Source: Bosea vaviloviae | GTDB lineage: Bacteria; Pseudomonadota; Alphaproteobacteria; Rhizobiales; Beijerinckiaceae | Length of the DNA: 64,000 nt | Assembly: GCF_001741865.1 (NCBI RefSeq) | Contig: NZ_CP017147.1 | Coordinates: 6,309,794-6,373,793, forward strand | Direction of reading: 5' to 3' | Part shown: piece by piece, positions 41,486-50,150 of the stretch | How the letters are laid out: every line of letters starts with the position of its first letter | How positions within the stretch are numbered: the first letter of the stretch is position 1 | Position numbers and translations under genes: made by a program | Notes under the pieces: model-generated | Seen by the model: the letters and a program-made list of their open reading frames with translations, nothing else | Databases searched by the model: none | Told to the model about the DNA's origin: nothing

Positions 41486-42369
41486 TGACGAATTCCATCG
41501 GGGTCATCTCGATGTTCTATGCGCGGCCCTTCGCGCGCGCGCATTTCGACTGCTTCCGGCGGATCAAACAGGCCGGAGCCGATGTCGTCGAGCTCCTGGT
41601 GCCCGAGCCGGGCGAGCTCGATCTCGGCGAGACCCGCGCCGCGATCAGGGACGCTGGCCTGTCCTGCGTGCTGGCCGCCCGGGTCAATTTAACCCGCGAC
41701 CTCGCCAGCGCCGAGATCGGCGCGCACAAGGCCGGCATCGCCTATCTGGAAACTTGCGTCGATATCGCCGCCGCCTTGGGCGCGACCATCGTCGGCGGCC
41801 CACTCTATGGCGCTCCGCTGGTCTTTGCTGGTCGGGCGCCCGCCCCCGTCGATGAAAGCGAACGCAAACGCCGCATCGACGCCATCGTCGCGGGGCTCGC
41901 GCAAGCCGGCCGGCGCGCTGCCGATTCCGGCATCATGCTCGGCGTCGAGCCGCTCAACCGCTTCGAGACCGATATCTGCAACACGACCCGCCACGCGCTC
42001 GAAATCGTCGAGCGCGTCGGCAGCCCAGCTGTCGGCGTGATGCTCGACACCTTCCATATGAACATGGAGGAATTCGATCTCACTGATGCCATTCGCAGAG
42101 CCGGATCGCAGCTCGTGCATTTCCAGGCCAACGAGAACAACCGCGGCTTCGTCGGCTCCGGCCATATCGACTGGCCTGCGATCGCTCGAGCCCTGCGCGA
42201 CATCGCCTATCGCGGGCCGATCGTGCTCGAACCCTTCCGACGCAGCGATGAGCAGGCCGGCACGCCGCTCGCCCAATGGCGCGCGCCGACGGAAAACGAG
42301 GACGAGCCGCTGGCTGCCAGCATCGCCTTCCTCAAGGCCGCGCTCGCCTTCGCCGGGAGGACGGCATGA
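41482..42369 (+). CDS. Sugar isomerase/epimerase TIM-barrel protein (tagatose/psicose 3-epimerase-like)
   Basis: This 295-residue protein is of the xylose-isomerase-like barrel superfamily. The metal and catalytic residues expected for ketose 3-epimerases are visible: Glu in LGVEPLNRFE near 155, Asp and His in MLDTFHMNMEEFD near 188, His in LVHFQANENNRGFVG near 213 and Glu in IVLEPFRR near 248. It could epimerise a ketose at C3, or act on a 3-keto sugar, given the Gfo/Idh gene that follows. It starts at the first of two ATGs overlapping the permease stop. Confidence 0.88.
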   Translation: MMTNSIGVISMFYARPFARAHFDCFRRIKQAGADVVELLVPEPGELDLGETRAAIRDAGLSCVLAARVNLTRDLASAEIGAHKAGIAYLETCVDIAAALGATIVGGPLYGAPLVFAGRAPAPVDESERKRRIDAIVAGLAQAGRRAADSGIMLGVEPLNRFETDICNTTRHALEIVERVGSPAVGVMLDTFHMNMEEFDLTDAIRRAGSQLVHFQANENNRGFVGSGHIDWPAIARALRDIAYRGPIVLEPFRRSDEQAGTPLAQWRAPTENEDEPLAASIAFLKAALAFAGRTA

Positions 42370-43379
42370 CCGCCCCCCCAAGCACGCTGCGCATCGGCTG
42401 GATCGGCTGCGGCACCCACGCCAACGAAATGCTGCTGCCGCAATTGACGCGGCATGATGTCGAAATCGTCGCGCTCTGCGAAACGGACGAAGCGCGGTTG
42501 AATACGACCGGCCGGCGCTATGGCGTCGCGGAATCCTGCCGCCTGCGCGACTGGCGCGACCTGCTCGCCCGGAGCGATCTCGATGCTATCGGCCTCGCCG
42601 TCGGTCCCGGCCTGCATCACGAGATCGGGCTGGCGGCCATCGCGCGCGGCTTGCCGCTCTTCATCGAGAAGCCGCCGGCGCCGACGGCCAAGCAGGCTGC
42701 CGAACTGGCCGCAGCTGCGGCAAGCCGGAAGGTACCGGTCGTGCTCGGCTTCATGAAGCGCTACTCGACGGCCAATCGCATCGCGGTGAATGTCATCGGC
42801 TCAACGGAGTTCGGGGAAACGGCGAGCTTCCTCGGCCAGTACATGACCGCGCCGACCTACTTCGCCAATAACCCGGACTATTCCGGCTTTTATCTGCATC
42901 ATTGCGTGCATTATTTCGATCTGGTGCCGCATTTGATGGGGCAGGTCGCCTCGGTCGGCGCAAGGCGGCACGAATTGGCGCCGGGCAAGCTGCTGCTCCA
43001 TGTCGATTTCCGCTTCGCCAATGGCGGCATCGGCACGCTCGTCATGGGTACGCACCAATCGCGCGGCACGCCGATGGAATGGTGGCAGGTCATGGGTGAC
43101 CATGCCCGCGTCGAGGTGCGTAACCTCCACGAGGTCCGTTATTTCCGCAATCCGCCCTTCAAGGTCTCGAAACCCGAGGCGAGCCTGATCGACGGGCAGG
43201 ATACGCTGGTCTGGGAGCCTAATTTCACGGCCGCCGCCAATGAGGATCACAAGGGCTATCACGCCCTGCTCGGCGACTTCGTCCGGGCCGCGCGGGGCGA
43301 ACCGACCGCGGCGCCGGGCGCAGCGGATGGCGCCGCAGCGATGGCCCTGCTCGAACAGGTCATCACGGCTTCCGAATAG
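42366..43379 (+). CDS. Gfo/Idh/MocA family oxidoreductase
   Basis: This 337-residue NAD(P)-dependent sugar dehydrogenase-type protein has the Rossmann motif GWIGCGTHANEM at about 10-21, the catalytic Lys motif IEKPPAPT near 100 and the C-terminal beta-sheet domain with HHCVHYFDLVPHLMG near 178. Members oxidise or reduce sugars and inositols, often at C3. It overlaps the epimerase gene by four bases and is the last gene of the operon. The 239 bases after it (43380-43618) contain nothing I can identify. Confidence 0.9.
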   Translation: MTAPPSTLRIGWIGCGTHANEMLLPQLTRHDVEIVALCETDEARLNTTGRRYGVAESCRLRDWRDLLARSDLDAIGLAVGPGLHHEIGLAAIARGLPLFIEKPPAPTAKQAAELAAAAASRKVPVVLGFMKRYSTANRIAVNVIGSTEFGETASFLGQYMTAPTYFANNPDYSGFYLHHCVHYFDLVPHLMGQVASVGARRHELAPGKLLLHVDFRFANGGIGTLVMGTHQSRGTPMEWWQVMGDHARVEVRNLHEVRYFRNPPFKVSKPEASLIDGQDTLVWEPNFTAAANEDHKGYHALLGDFVRAARGEPTAAPGAADGAAAMALLEQVITASE

Positions 43380-43618
43380 GCGCAGCGTCAGTTCGAGAAG
43401 CGAGGCATTCGAGCTCGACCGGAGCTGGCGCGATCACGTCCGCAATGGGACAACGCGGCTGGAGAGCTTGTTCTAACCCCTGAAAACGGAGCAGATCAGA
43501 GGCAAGGCCTACCGGCCGCGAGCACAGCGGCAGTCAGCGTTTTCATCGGACTGGAATGCCGAACGTGTAACTAACGGGATCGACATGATTGGGCATATTC
43601 TGGGGGCGGCGGCGCGCT

Positions 43619-44527
43619 TCAGGCAAATACATTGTGCAAGAGGGACACGACGAGCCGCGCATAAGTACCCTGCGGATCGAGAGTTGGGTCGTAGATCGTG
43701 ATCGTAAGGCCGGCGCAGCGCGCATCCTTGATCAGACTCCGCAGCAGCACGACGAGCTCAGCCGGATCGATGCCCGGACTGCCCGGCGTATCGACGGCTG
43801 GCATGATCGCCTGGTCGAGGACATCGACGTCGAAATGCAGCCAGAACGGCCAACCGGTCCGATCCAGCGTATTGTGCGTGCGCTCAATGACGCTCGGAAC
43901 GCCGATCTCCCTTGCTGTGAACACGTCGATGCGGGTGATGGCGGTCTCGTTGACGTCCGGCCAGGCGAAATCCGCATCGCGCCCTTCGCGCTCGCCGATC
44001 TGAACCACCTGCTCGTCCGGTACGAGCGGCGCGGGCGCGTCCGGCCAGCCGGTCAACAGTGCCTCGCCGCGTCCGGTCGCCAGTGCCAGGTCCATGCCGG
44101 CGACCGCGCCGAGCATGGCGGCGGAATCGTAATTGCCCGGATGGCGAAAATCGCTGTGGCCATCGACGTGGACCAGCGAGAGTGGCCCAAGCCGCCGGCC
44201 GCCGGCAAGCGCGCCGAGCAGGATCGAGCAGTCCCCGCCGACCACGACGGGGAACTCGCCGGCGCCGACCGCCGCCGAGACCGCGTCGGCGAGCATGAGA
44301 TTGAACGCCCTTATGCTTTGGCCGTTACGAAGCCGGGTGCCGGGTTGTGCCTCGGGTTCATATGCCGGCCGCGGCAGTCTGACCTTCCGCAACGGCGCGA
44401 GCGCCTCATCGAGGCCGACGCGCGCCAAGGCTTCGGGCGCATGCCATGTGCCGGGTACATGACCCGGACGTAACGGCCGCAGGCCCAGATTGGATGGTGC
44501 GTCAATAAGGACGATCGGTCGCCGCAT
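43619..44527 (-). CDS. Arginase/agmatinase superfamily protein with altered metal motif
   Basis: This 302-residue ureohydrolase-fold protein starts MRRPIVLIDAPSNLGLRP. Metal motifs are VVVGGDCSILLGAL near 100, VHVDGHSDFRHPG near 123 and LHFDVDVLDQAIMPAVD near 225. Five of the six usual manganese ligands are kept, but the His of the GGDHS motif is Cys here. Activity on arginine, agmatine or a related guanidino compound cannot be assumed. ATG 44527 is chosen; the longer form adds 14 residues of no similarity. It stands alone on the minus strand. Confidence 0.8.
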   Translation of the reverse strand: MRRPIVLIDAPSNLGLRPLRPGHVPGTWHAPEALARVGLDEALAPLRKVRLPRPAYEPEAQPGTRLRNGQSIRAFNLMLADAVSAAVGAGEFPVVVGGDCSILLGALAGGRRLGPLSLVHVDGHSDFRHPGNYDSAAMLGAVAGMDLALATGRGEALLTGWPDAPAPLVPDEQVVQIGEREGRDADFAWPDVNETAITRIDVFTAREIGVPSVIERTHNTLDRTGWPFWLHFDVDVLDQAIMPAVDTPGSPGIDPAELVVLLRSLIKDARCAGLTITIYDPTLDPQGTYARLVVSLLHNVFA

Positions 44528-44549
44528 ATTGCTTCCCTCAGAGCATGTT

Positions 44550-44798
44550 AAACTCAGCAACGGCGGCACGATTTTTTATAAGCCGCTAACGCCAGAGGCC
44601 GACCTCGGCGCGCGACTGCCTCCGAAAACGCCGATCCATCTCTATCACGGCAGCGAGGATGACATTGCGCCGTTTGCGCATGTCGATCTTTATGAGGGAG
44701 CGATACCCGGCGCGATCGTGCATCGGCCCAACGGGCGCTATCACCAGCTCAACGGCGACTTGGCCGAGGTTGCCGCTGGTGTCCGCGCTTTGACATGA
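44550..44798 (+). pseudogene. Remnant of an alpha/beta hydrolase (C-terminal end)
   Basis: The plus-strand frame ending at 44798 reads TPIHLYHGSEDDIAPFAHVD and GRYHQLNGDLAEVAAGVRAL. This is the last strand, the acid-residue loop and the terminal helix of a typical alpha/beta hydrolase. The expected catalytic His is in YHQLN. The N-terminal two thirds with the nucleophile are missing: upstream lies the start of the divergent arginase-like gene. It is therefore a truncated leftover, probably from a deletion or rearrangement. Confidence 0.65.
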
Positions 44799-44921
44799 GG
44801 CGCGCCTGCCAGCCGAAGCCTGCGCGCCGCCGGAGGCCCAGTTCTTCGGCCTTGGCCTGACACCCTTCGCTGCGAGTAACGAGGCAGACGCTGTTGCTCT
44901 CATGGCACTGGCCGCAGATGA

Positions 44922-45698
44922 CTACTGGCTCGTCCGATGAGCGGTGATGATCCACGCACGCGAACCAAAAAGCACACCGTCGGCAGCCAAGTGTGCATTC
45001 AGTAAAGCGCGCAACCGCTGCAGCGCCTTATTAGCAGCCGCCGCGTCGACGCCAGCACGTGCTTCCTTCGCAAATCCGAGGCCAGTCACAGCATCACACG
45101 CCGCATCGACGTCTGGACCATAGAAAACCGGTTCGTGCACCTCGGCAAAGCCGATCGAAGCAAAGCCTGCCGTGGTTAGAATACCCGTAGCGACTGCAGG
45201 ATCGCTGAGTGAGAACGCGGCACCCGCTGATGCGATGGTTCCGGGAGCTAGCGCCCGCTGAATAGTGGTGGCCCATTCGTTGTGCTCCCGGCTCTGCCAC
45301 ACCATCAACACGAGACGGGCTCCAGGCCGCATCGTCCGGCCAATGTTGGCAAACGCAGCAGCCGGATCGCCAAAGAACATCACCCCAAATCGACTGATGC
45401 ACAGGTCGAAATGGGCTGCCGGAAACGCTTGGACCTGGGCATCACCCTGTTCAAACCCGACGTTCCGCAACCCCTCCTCTGCGCTACGCCGGCGAGCAAC
45501 GTCGAGCATCTCTGCTGACACGTCGACGCCGACCACGCTTCCCTCCACCGCGACGCGGGCAGCCTCACGAGTGGTTTGCCCCGCACCACAGCCGATATCG
45601 AGTACGCGGTCCCGTATTCCAGCATTGACGGCAGCACGAAAGTGTTCGTTGTGCCGCCGTAACTCCGCGTCGTAGAAGTCGGCGCGATCCAACGCCAT
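44922..45698 (-). CDS. Class I SAM-dependent methyltransferase
   Basis: This 258-residue protein has motif I VLDIGCGAGQTTREAA near 35-50, VVGVDVSAEMLDVARRR near 58, FEQGDAQVQAFPAAHFDLCI near 85 and MRPGARLVLMVWQ near 125, a typical class I fold. The overall form resembles UbiE/Methyltransf_11 proteins that methylate small molecules. ATG 45698 was chosen; the frame extends to 45734 with GTG options. No pathway partner is adjacent. Base composition looks somewhat lower in GC than the neighbouring operons, which may mean a later arrival. Confidence 0.85.
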   Translation of the reverse strand: MALDRADFYDAELRRHNEHFRAAVNAGIRDRVLDIGCGAGQTTREAARVAVEGSVVGVDVSAEMLDVARRRSAEEGLRNVGFEQGDAQVQAFPAAHFDLCISRFGVMFFGDPAAAFANIGRTMRPGARLVLMVWQSREHNEWATTIQRALAPGTIASAGAAFSLSDPAVATGILTTAGFASIGFAEVHEPVFYGPDVDAACDAVTGLGFAKEARAGVDAAAANKALQRLRALLNAHLAADGVLFGSRAWIITAHRTSQ

Positions 45699-45867
45699 CA
45701 CGTGCACCCATCTTGGCCAACGGATAGTCAACATAGCTGAAGGTCAAATAGAGCGGCAATCTGGAACTTGCGGCGGCGCGTGAAGGCGGGCGCAAAGTCG
45801 TCATCCGCGGTGTCGATGATAGAGGAGGATCGCCTTTCCACCCAAATCGGCTCTTTAAATAGCAGTT

Positions 45868-46245
45868 GTGAAGGACCGCGGGCTGCTCGATCGCACCAGT
45901 GGATTGCTTGACGGTGGCGTCGTCCTGTCGCTGCTCGTCTTCGCGCTCGCGACGATGGCGGGTGTCTCGGCGCAGCTCCGGGCCGACCCCGAACTGGCGC
46001 TGCTCTGCCTTGGCCTGGCCTTCGCTGCCAATCTCGGCATGCAGCTCGCAGGCGCGCTTCTCCTGACGGGTTCGCTCCGTCAGCGATTGACCGTGGGGCT
46101 CACGCTTGGCAACCGCAATGTCGGCCTGGTCTGGTCGGCGCTGGGCACTGGTGCCACCCCGTCGATCTCGCTGTTCTTTGCCGCAACCCAATTCCCGATC
46201 TATCTGCTGCCGTTGCTGATCGAATGGATCGTCCGTATCCGCAGC
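45868..46245 (+). pseudogene. Remnant of a membrane transporter (C-terminal half)
   Basis: The frame encodes about four hydrophobic segments: GGVVLSLLVFALATMAGVSA, LALLCLGLAFAANLGMQLAG, VGLTLGNRNVGLVWSALG and FFAATQFPIYLLPLLIEW. The GNRNVGLVW and FFAATQFPIY elements resemble the last helices of bile acid:sodium symporter (BASS)-type carriers. The N-terminal half is missing, and the frame runs on into a family A repeat (46249-46376), so its natural end is also lost. I read it as a decayed gene. Confidence 0.6.
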
Positions 46246-46248
46246 GCT

Positions 46249-46376
46249 AAAGCATTTTCGAGCGAAGTGGGCACCGGTTCCCCCGCGACAAACGCGAAGC
46301 GTTTGCGCGGAGAAAACGCGTTAAGCCAAAGCGCTGGAGCTGTTGAACGGTCCAATTGGATCGGAAGCCGCTCCAG
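46249..46376 (+). repeat. Interspersed palindromic repeat, family A, copy 4 (extended)
   Basis: It begins AAAGCATTTTCGAGCGAAGT and ends GGTCCAATTGGATCGGAAGC and CGCTCCA like the others. Its centre carries an extra small palindrome, CAAACGCGAAGCGTTTG, making it about 25 bases longer. It is fused to the end of the transporter remnant. Confidence 0.78.
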
Positions 46377-46396
46377 CCCCGCCAAGGAGACACAGC

Positions 46397-47428
46397 ATGC
46401 CGACAGAACCCCGTGAGCTGACCGCCGAGATCGCCGAACGCTTCGCCCGGATCGCGCTTGGCCATGTCGGGCGCGAATATCCCAACAAGCCCGACCATGT
46501 CCTCGCTGGGCCGCAGGATGCGCGCACGCCGCGCGAACTCCACCCCGTCTTCTACGGCAGCTTTGACTGGCACTCCTGCGTCCACAGCTACTGGCTGCTC
46601 GCCCGGGTGCTGCGGCGCTTTCCGGACACAGCCGCGGCCACCGAGATCACAGCGCTGTTCGAGGCGCAGTTCACCGCGGAGAAGATCGCCGCCGAATGCG
46701 ACTACCTCGCCCAGCCGACGGCGCGCGGTTTCAAGCGCCCCTATGGCTGGGCCTGGCTGCTGAAGCTCGCGGCTGAACTCTCCGCCTTGCCGAACCGGGA
46801 CTGGTCCGTCAGGCTCGCGCCGCTCGCCGAGGCTTTCGCCCAACGCTTCCGCGACTTCCTGCCGCTCGCGACCTATCCGGTCCGGGTCGGCACGCATTTC
46901 AACACCGCCTTCGGCCTGAGGATGGCGGCCGATTATGCGCAGGCGACGCAGGATGCCGCGTTCTCCGCGCTGCTGCGCGAGACCGGCCTGCGCTGGTATG
47001 GCGAGGACGCCGACTGCCCGGCCTGGGGCGAGCCGAGCGGCGACGATTTCCAGTCCTCGGCGCTGATCGAGGCCGAATGCATGCGCCGCCTGCTGGCGCC
47101 GGAAGCGTTCCTGCCCTGGCTCGCGCGTTTCCTGCCGCGCATCGAGAACCACCAGCCCCGGACCTTGTTCGAGCCTGCCTCCGTCAGCGACCGCAGCGAC
47201 GGCAAGATCGCCCATCTCGACGGTCTCAATCTCAGTCGGGCCTGGTGCTGGCGCTCGCTGGCGGCCAGCTTACCTGCCGACGACCCGCGCCGCCCGATGG
47301 CATTGGAGGCGGCGCAGCGCCATCTTGCGGCCGGGCTGCCGCATATCGCCGGCGACTATATGGGCGAGCATTGGCTCGCGACCTTTGCCCTGCTCGCGCT
47401 CGAGGCTGGCGAAGCACCCGCCGGGTGA
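46397..47428 (+). CDS. DUF2891 family protein
   Basis: This 343-residue protein matches the DUF2891 family of predicted all-helical, possibly alpha/alpha-barrel proteins. Typical elements are the N-terminal REYPNKPDHVLAGPQDART, FDWHSCVHSYWLLARVLRRF near 60, RPYGWAWLLKLAAEL near 120 and ADCPAWGEPSGDDFQSSALI near 210. The conserved His, Trp and Glu/Asp pattern suggests a carbohydrate-related enzyme, but no activity is established. There is no signal peptide. The ATG at 46397 follows AAGGAGAC. It converges with the SDR gene of the next module. Confidence 0.85.
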   Translation: MPTEPRELTAEIAERFARIALGHVGREYPNKPDHVLAGPQDARTPRELHPVFYGSFDWHSCVHSYWLLARVLRRFPDTAAATEITALFEAQFTAEKIAAECDYLAQPTARGFKRPYGWAWLLKLAAELSALPNRDWSVRLAPLAEAFAQRFRDFLPLATYPVRVGTHFNTAFGLRMAADYAQATQDAAFSALLRETGLRWYGEDADCPAWGEPSGDDFQSSALIEAECMRRLLAPEAFLPWLARFLPRIENHQPRTLFEPASVSDRSDGKIAHLDGLNLSRAWCWRSLAASLPADDPRRPMALEAAQRHLAAGLPHIAGDYMGEHWLATFALLALEAGEAPAG

Positions 47429-47444
47429 TGCGCTCGCGGGCAAG

Positions 47445-48209
47445 CTACGGCATCAATTGGCCGCCATTGACCTCCAGCACCTGGCCGGTGACGTAGCCGC
47501 TGAGTTCCCCCGAGGCCAGAAAGAGAAAGGCCCCGACGCAGTCATCCGAGGTGCCGACGCGGCCCATCGGCACCGTTCGGCGCATCGCCTCGATCTGCTC
47601 GGCATTCGAATAGCGTTCGTGGAAGGGCGTATCGATCACGCCCGGAGCCACGGCGTTGACGCGGATCCTCGACGGCACGAGCTCGCGGGCCATGCCCTTG
47701 GTGAAGGCGCTGACGAAGCCCTTTGAGGCGCCGTAGAGAATGGCGCCACCCCCGCCGCCATTGCGGGCGGCGATCGAGGTCACGTTGATGATCGAGCTGC
47801 CGCCATCGCTCGGCATCAATGGCGCGACCTCGCGGGTCATGGAGAACACCGACCAGCAGTTGAGGCGCATCACCTTGTCGTAATGCTCATCGTCCATTTC
47901 GGTCGTCACGACCCGGCCGAGCATGCCGCCGGCATTGTTGATGAGAACGTCGATGCGGCCGAAATGCGCCATCGTCCGGGCGGCCAGCGCCTTGACGTCC
48001 TCCTGCTTCGTCACATCGCCAGGCACGGCCAGGCCGTCACCGCCCTCGCGCTTGATCTCGTCGAGCACCGCCATCGCCGCGTCGCGGCTGGCATTGTAGT
48101 GCACGACGACCTTGGCGCCGTGCCGGGCAAAGCCCTTGGCGACCGCTGCGCCAATGCCCGTGCTCGCGCCCGTGACGAGAACGACCTTGCCTTTCAGGTC
48201 GGAGATCAT
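47445..48209 (-). CDS. SDR family oxidoreductase (FabG-like)
   Basis: This 254-residue classical short-chain dehydrogenase has TGASTGIG at about 14-21, NNAGGMLG near 92, the catalytic Ser in NVTSIAARNGG and YGASK near 157. HYNAS after strand 2 suggests possible NADP use. The C-terminus ends VTGQVLEVNGGQLMP. It lies last in a minus-strand operon with a sugar importer, class II aldolase and kinase. It could oxidise the sugar before phosphorylation or handle the aldehyde after cleavage. The 49-base gap to the permease gene is consistent with cotranscription. Confidence 0.87.
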   Translation of the reverse strand: MISDLKGKVVLVTGASTGIGAAVAKGFARHGAKVVVHYNASRDAAMAVLDEIKREGGDGLAVPGDVTKQEDVKALAARTMAHFGRIDVLINNAGGMLGRVVTTEMDDEHYDKVMRLNCWSVFSMTREVAPLMPSDGGSSIINVTSIAARNGGGGGAILYGASKGFVSAFTKGMARELVPSRIRVNAVAPGVIDTPFHERYSNAEQIEAMRRTVPMGRVGTSDDCVGAFLFLASGELSGYVTGQVLEVNGGQLMP

Positions 48210-48258
48210 GCTGTGCTCCTCGATCGGTGGAAATGGCGGGTATCGCGGACCGCGAGCG

Positions 48259-49146
48259 TCACGAGGTCAGCGCGCCCGCGGTCATGCCCTGCACCATGAA
48301 ACGCTGCAGGAAGATGAAGGCGATGACGAGCGGCAGGCTCGCCAGGACCGAGAACGCCATCATCGTGTTCCACTCCGTGACGAACTCCGCCATCAGGCTG
48401 TAGATCGCCATGGTCAGCACCCGGTTTTCCCAGGATTCGATCAGCACGACCGCGAAGAGGAACTCGTTCCAGGCGAGCAGGAAGGTGTAGAGGCCAGCCC
48501 CGATGAAGGCCGGGTAGGACATCGGGATCAGCGTGCGAAAGATCGCCCCCAGCCGCGAGCAGCCATCGACCATGGCCGCCTCCTCGATGTCGCGGGGAAT
48601 GTTGAGGAAGTAGCTGCGCAACATCAGGATGCAGAAGGGCAGCGTGAAGGTGAGATAGACAATCACCAGCGAGGTGCGCGTGTCGTACAGCCCCAGCGTG
48701 ATGAAGATCCGGAAATAGGGGATGCAGAGCAGCACGAGCGGAAACATCTGCGTCGTGATCAGGAACATCAGCACGGCGCGCTGGCCGATGAACTTGAAGC
48801 GGGCGAGCGCATAGGCCGCCATGGCGCCGAGCACGAGCGACAGCCCCGTCACCATCAACGAGACCATCATGGTGTTGAGGAAGACGACGAGGAACTTCTT
48901 GTTGGAGAAGATCTTCTCATAGCCCTGCAGGGTGAAGACCTGCGGGATCCAGTCCGGCGGCATCTTCATCACCTCGATGTTCGGACGCACCGACACCGTG
49001 ACCATCCAGGCCAGCGGGAAGAAGATCACGATGATGGCGAGGACGAGCAGCCCATAGGCGAGCGCGTTGAGCAGCCGCTCGCGATTCCGCTGGCCAAGAT
49101 GATAGGGCGAGATCGTCTGTGGCAGCGTTGCCGTGCGTGTGCGCAT
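48259..49146 (-). CDS. CUT1 sugar ABC permease (MalG-like)
   Basis: This 295-residue permease has six membrane segments from about residue 30 (NALAYGLLVLAIIVIFFPLA). The EAA loop FLNIPRDIEEAAMVDGCSRL lies near 190, and LAWNEFLFAVVLIESWENRV near 235. It is two bases downstream of the other permease gene and thus in the same operon. It works with that protein and the binding protein at 50151-51431. An ATPase is not encoded here. Confidence 0.93.
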   Translation of the reverse strand: MRTRTATLPQTISPYHLGQRNRERLLNALAYGLLVLAIIVIFFPLAWMVTVSVRPNIEVMKMPPDWIPQVFTLQGYEKIFSNKKFLVVFLNTMMVSLMVTGLSLVLGAMAAYALARFKFIGQRAVLMFLITTQMFPLVLLCIPYFRIFITLGLYDTRTSLVIVYLTFTLPFCILMLRSYFLNIPRDIEEAAMVDGCSRLGAIFRTLIPMSYPAFIGAGLYTFLLAWNEFLFAVVLIESWENRVLTMAIYSLMAEFVTEWNTMMAFSVLASLPLVIAFIFLQRFMVQGMTAGALTS

Positions 49147-49147
49147 G

Positions 49148-50038
49148 TCAGCTCACATTGCTCATGGTCCGGCGCACATAGATGGCGCTGACGGTGAAAA
49201 GGACGACGAACATCACCACGGCCTCCGCCGAGGCGTAGCCGAAGCGCAGCTTCTGGAAGCCGTCGAAATAGATCGCGCTGGCGAGCACCTCCGACGCATG
49301 CGCCGGGCCGCCGCCGGTCATCACGAAGACCGGATCGAAGGCGCGGAAACTCCAGATCGAGTCGAGCAGGACGATCGTGGTGATCACCCCGCGCAGCTGC
49401 GGCAGCGTGATGTGCCAGAACTGGCGCGGCAATGACGCGCCGTCGATCTCGGCGGCCTCGTAGAGCTGTTTCGGCACGGCTTGCAGGCCGGCGAGCAGCA
49501 TCACCATGAAGAAGGGGAAGGCGCGCCAGACATTCATCGCCGTGACCGAGCCGAGCGCGGTCGAGGGATCGCCGAGCCAGGAGACCGAGGCGTTGGCATC
49601 GATCACGCCGACCGAGACGAGAAGCCCGTTGAAGACGCCGAAGGGCGCCAGCATCAAGACCCAGATCATGCCGGCGACCGTCGGCGCCAGCAGCCAGGGC
49701 ACGATCAGCAATCCGCGCGCGAGTGTGCGGAACGTGTCGTTGATCTGCATGTTGAGCAGGAGCGCCAGCGCCAGGCCGATGGCGAGGTGGAGCACCACGC
49801 TGAACACCGTGAAGATCACGGTTTGGCCGAAGGACCTCCAGAACAGCGGGTCTTGCAGCAAGGCGGCATAGTTCCCGAAGCCGACCCAGGTCTCGCGCTG
49901 CAGGTTGCTGTCGTGGAAGCTCAATCGGATGACGTCGACGAGCGGGTAGATCAGCAGCGCGACCAGGATGAGCAAGGCCGGCCACAAGAACGAATAGGCC
50001 AGGATCTCCTCACGATATCGCCGCCTGAGCGAGAGCAT
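49148..50038 (-). CDS. CUT1 sugar ABC permease (MalF-like)
   Basis: This 296-residue permease starts MLSLRRRYREEILAYSFLWP. The EAA loop QAVPKQLYEAAEIDGASLPR lies near 190, and FVMTGGGPAHASEVLASAIY near 240. ATG 50038 has GGTGGA upstream. A GTG at 50143 would add 35 residues of low complexity and is less convincing. Six membrane segments are predicted. It is preceded by the binding-protein gene. Confidence 0.9.
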   Translation of the reverse strand: MLSLRRRYREEILAYSFLWPALLILVALLIYPLVDVIRLSFHDSNLQRETWVGFGNYAALLQDPLFWRSFGQTVIFTVFSVVLHLAIGLALALLLNMQINDTFRTLARGLLIVPWLLAPTVAGMIWVLMLAPFGVFNGLLVSVGVIDANASVSWLGDPSTALGSVTAMNVWRAFPFFMVMLLAGLQAVPKQLYEAAEIDGASLPRQFWHITLPQLRGVITTIVLLDSIWSFRAFDPVFVMTGGGPAHASEVLASAIYFDGFQKLRFGYASAEAVVMFVVLFTVSAIYVRRTMSNVS

Positions 50039-50150
50039 CGTCCACCGACCGATGCCGGACCGGCCACCTGTACGGGACAGGTTGGCCGGCTTATGAGCTG
50101 TGACCAGGCGCGACGGCGGCGCGCCCGTGTGCAGGACTGTCACCTCGCAC

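Noticed and set aside
44749..44955. Minus-strand 68-codon frame with several Cys residues
   Set aside because: It overlaps the hydrolase remnant and the methyltransferase end, has no good start signal and no recognisable family. The cysteines do not form a clear metal-binding pattern.
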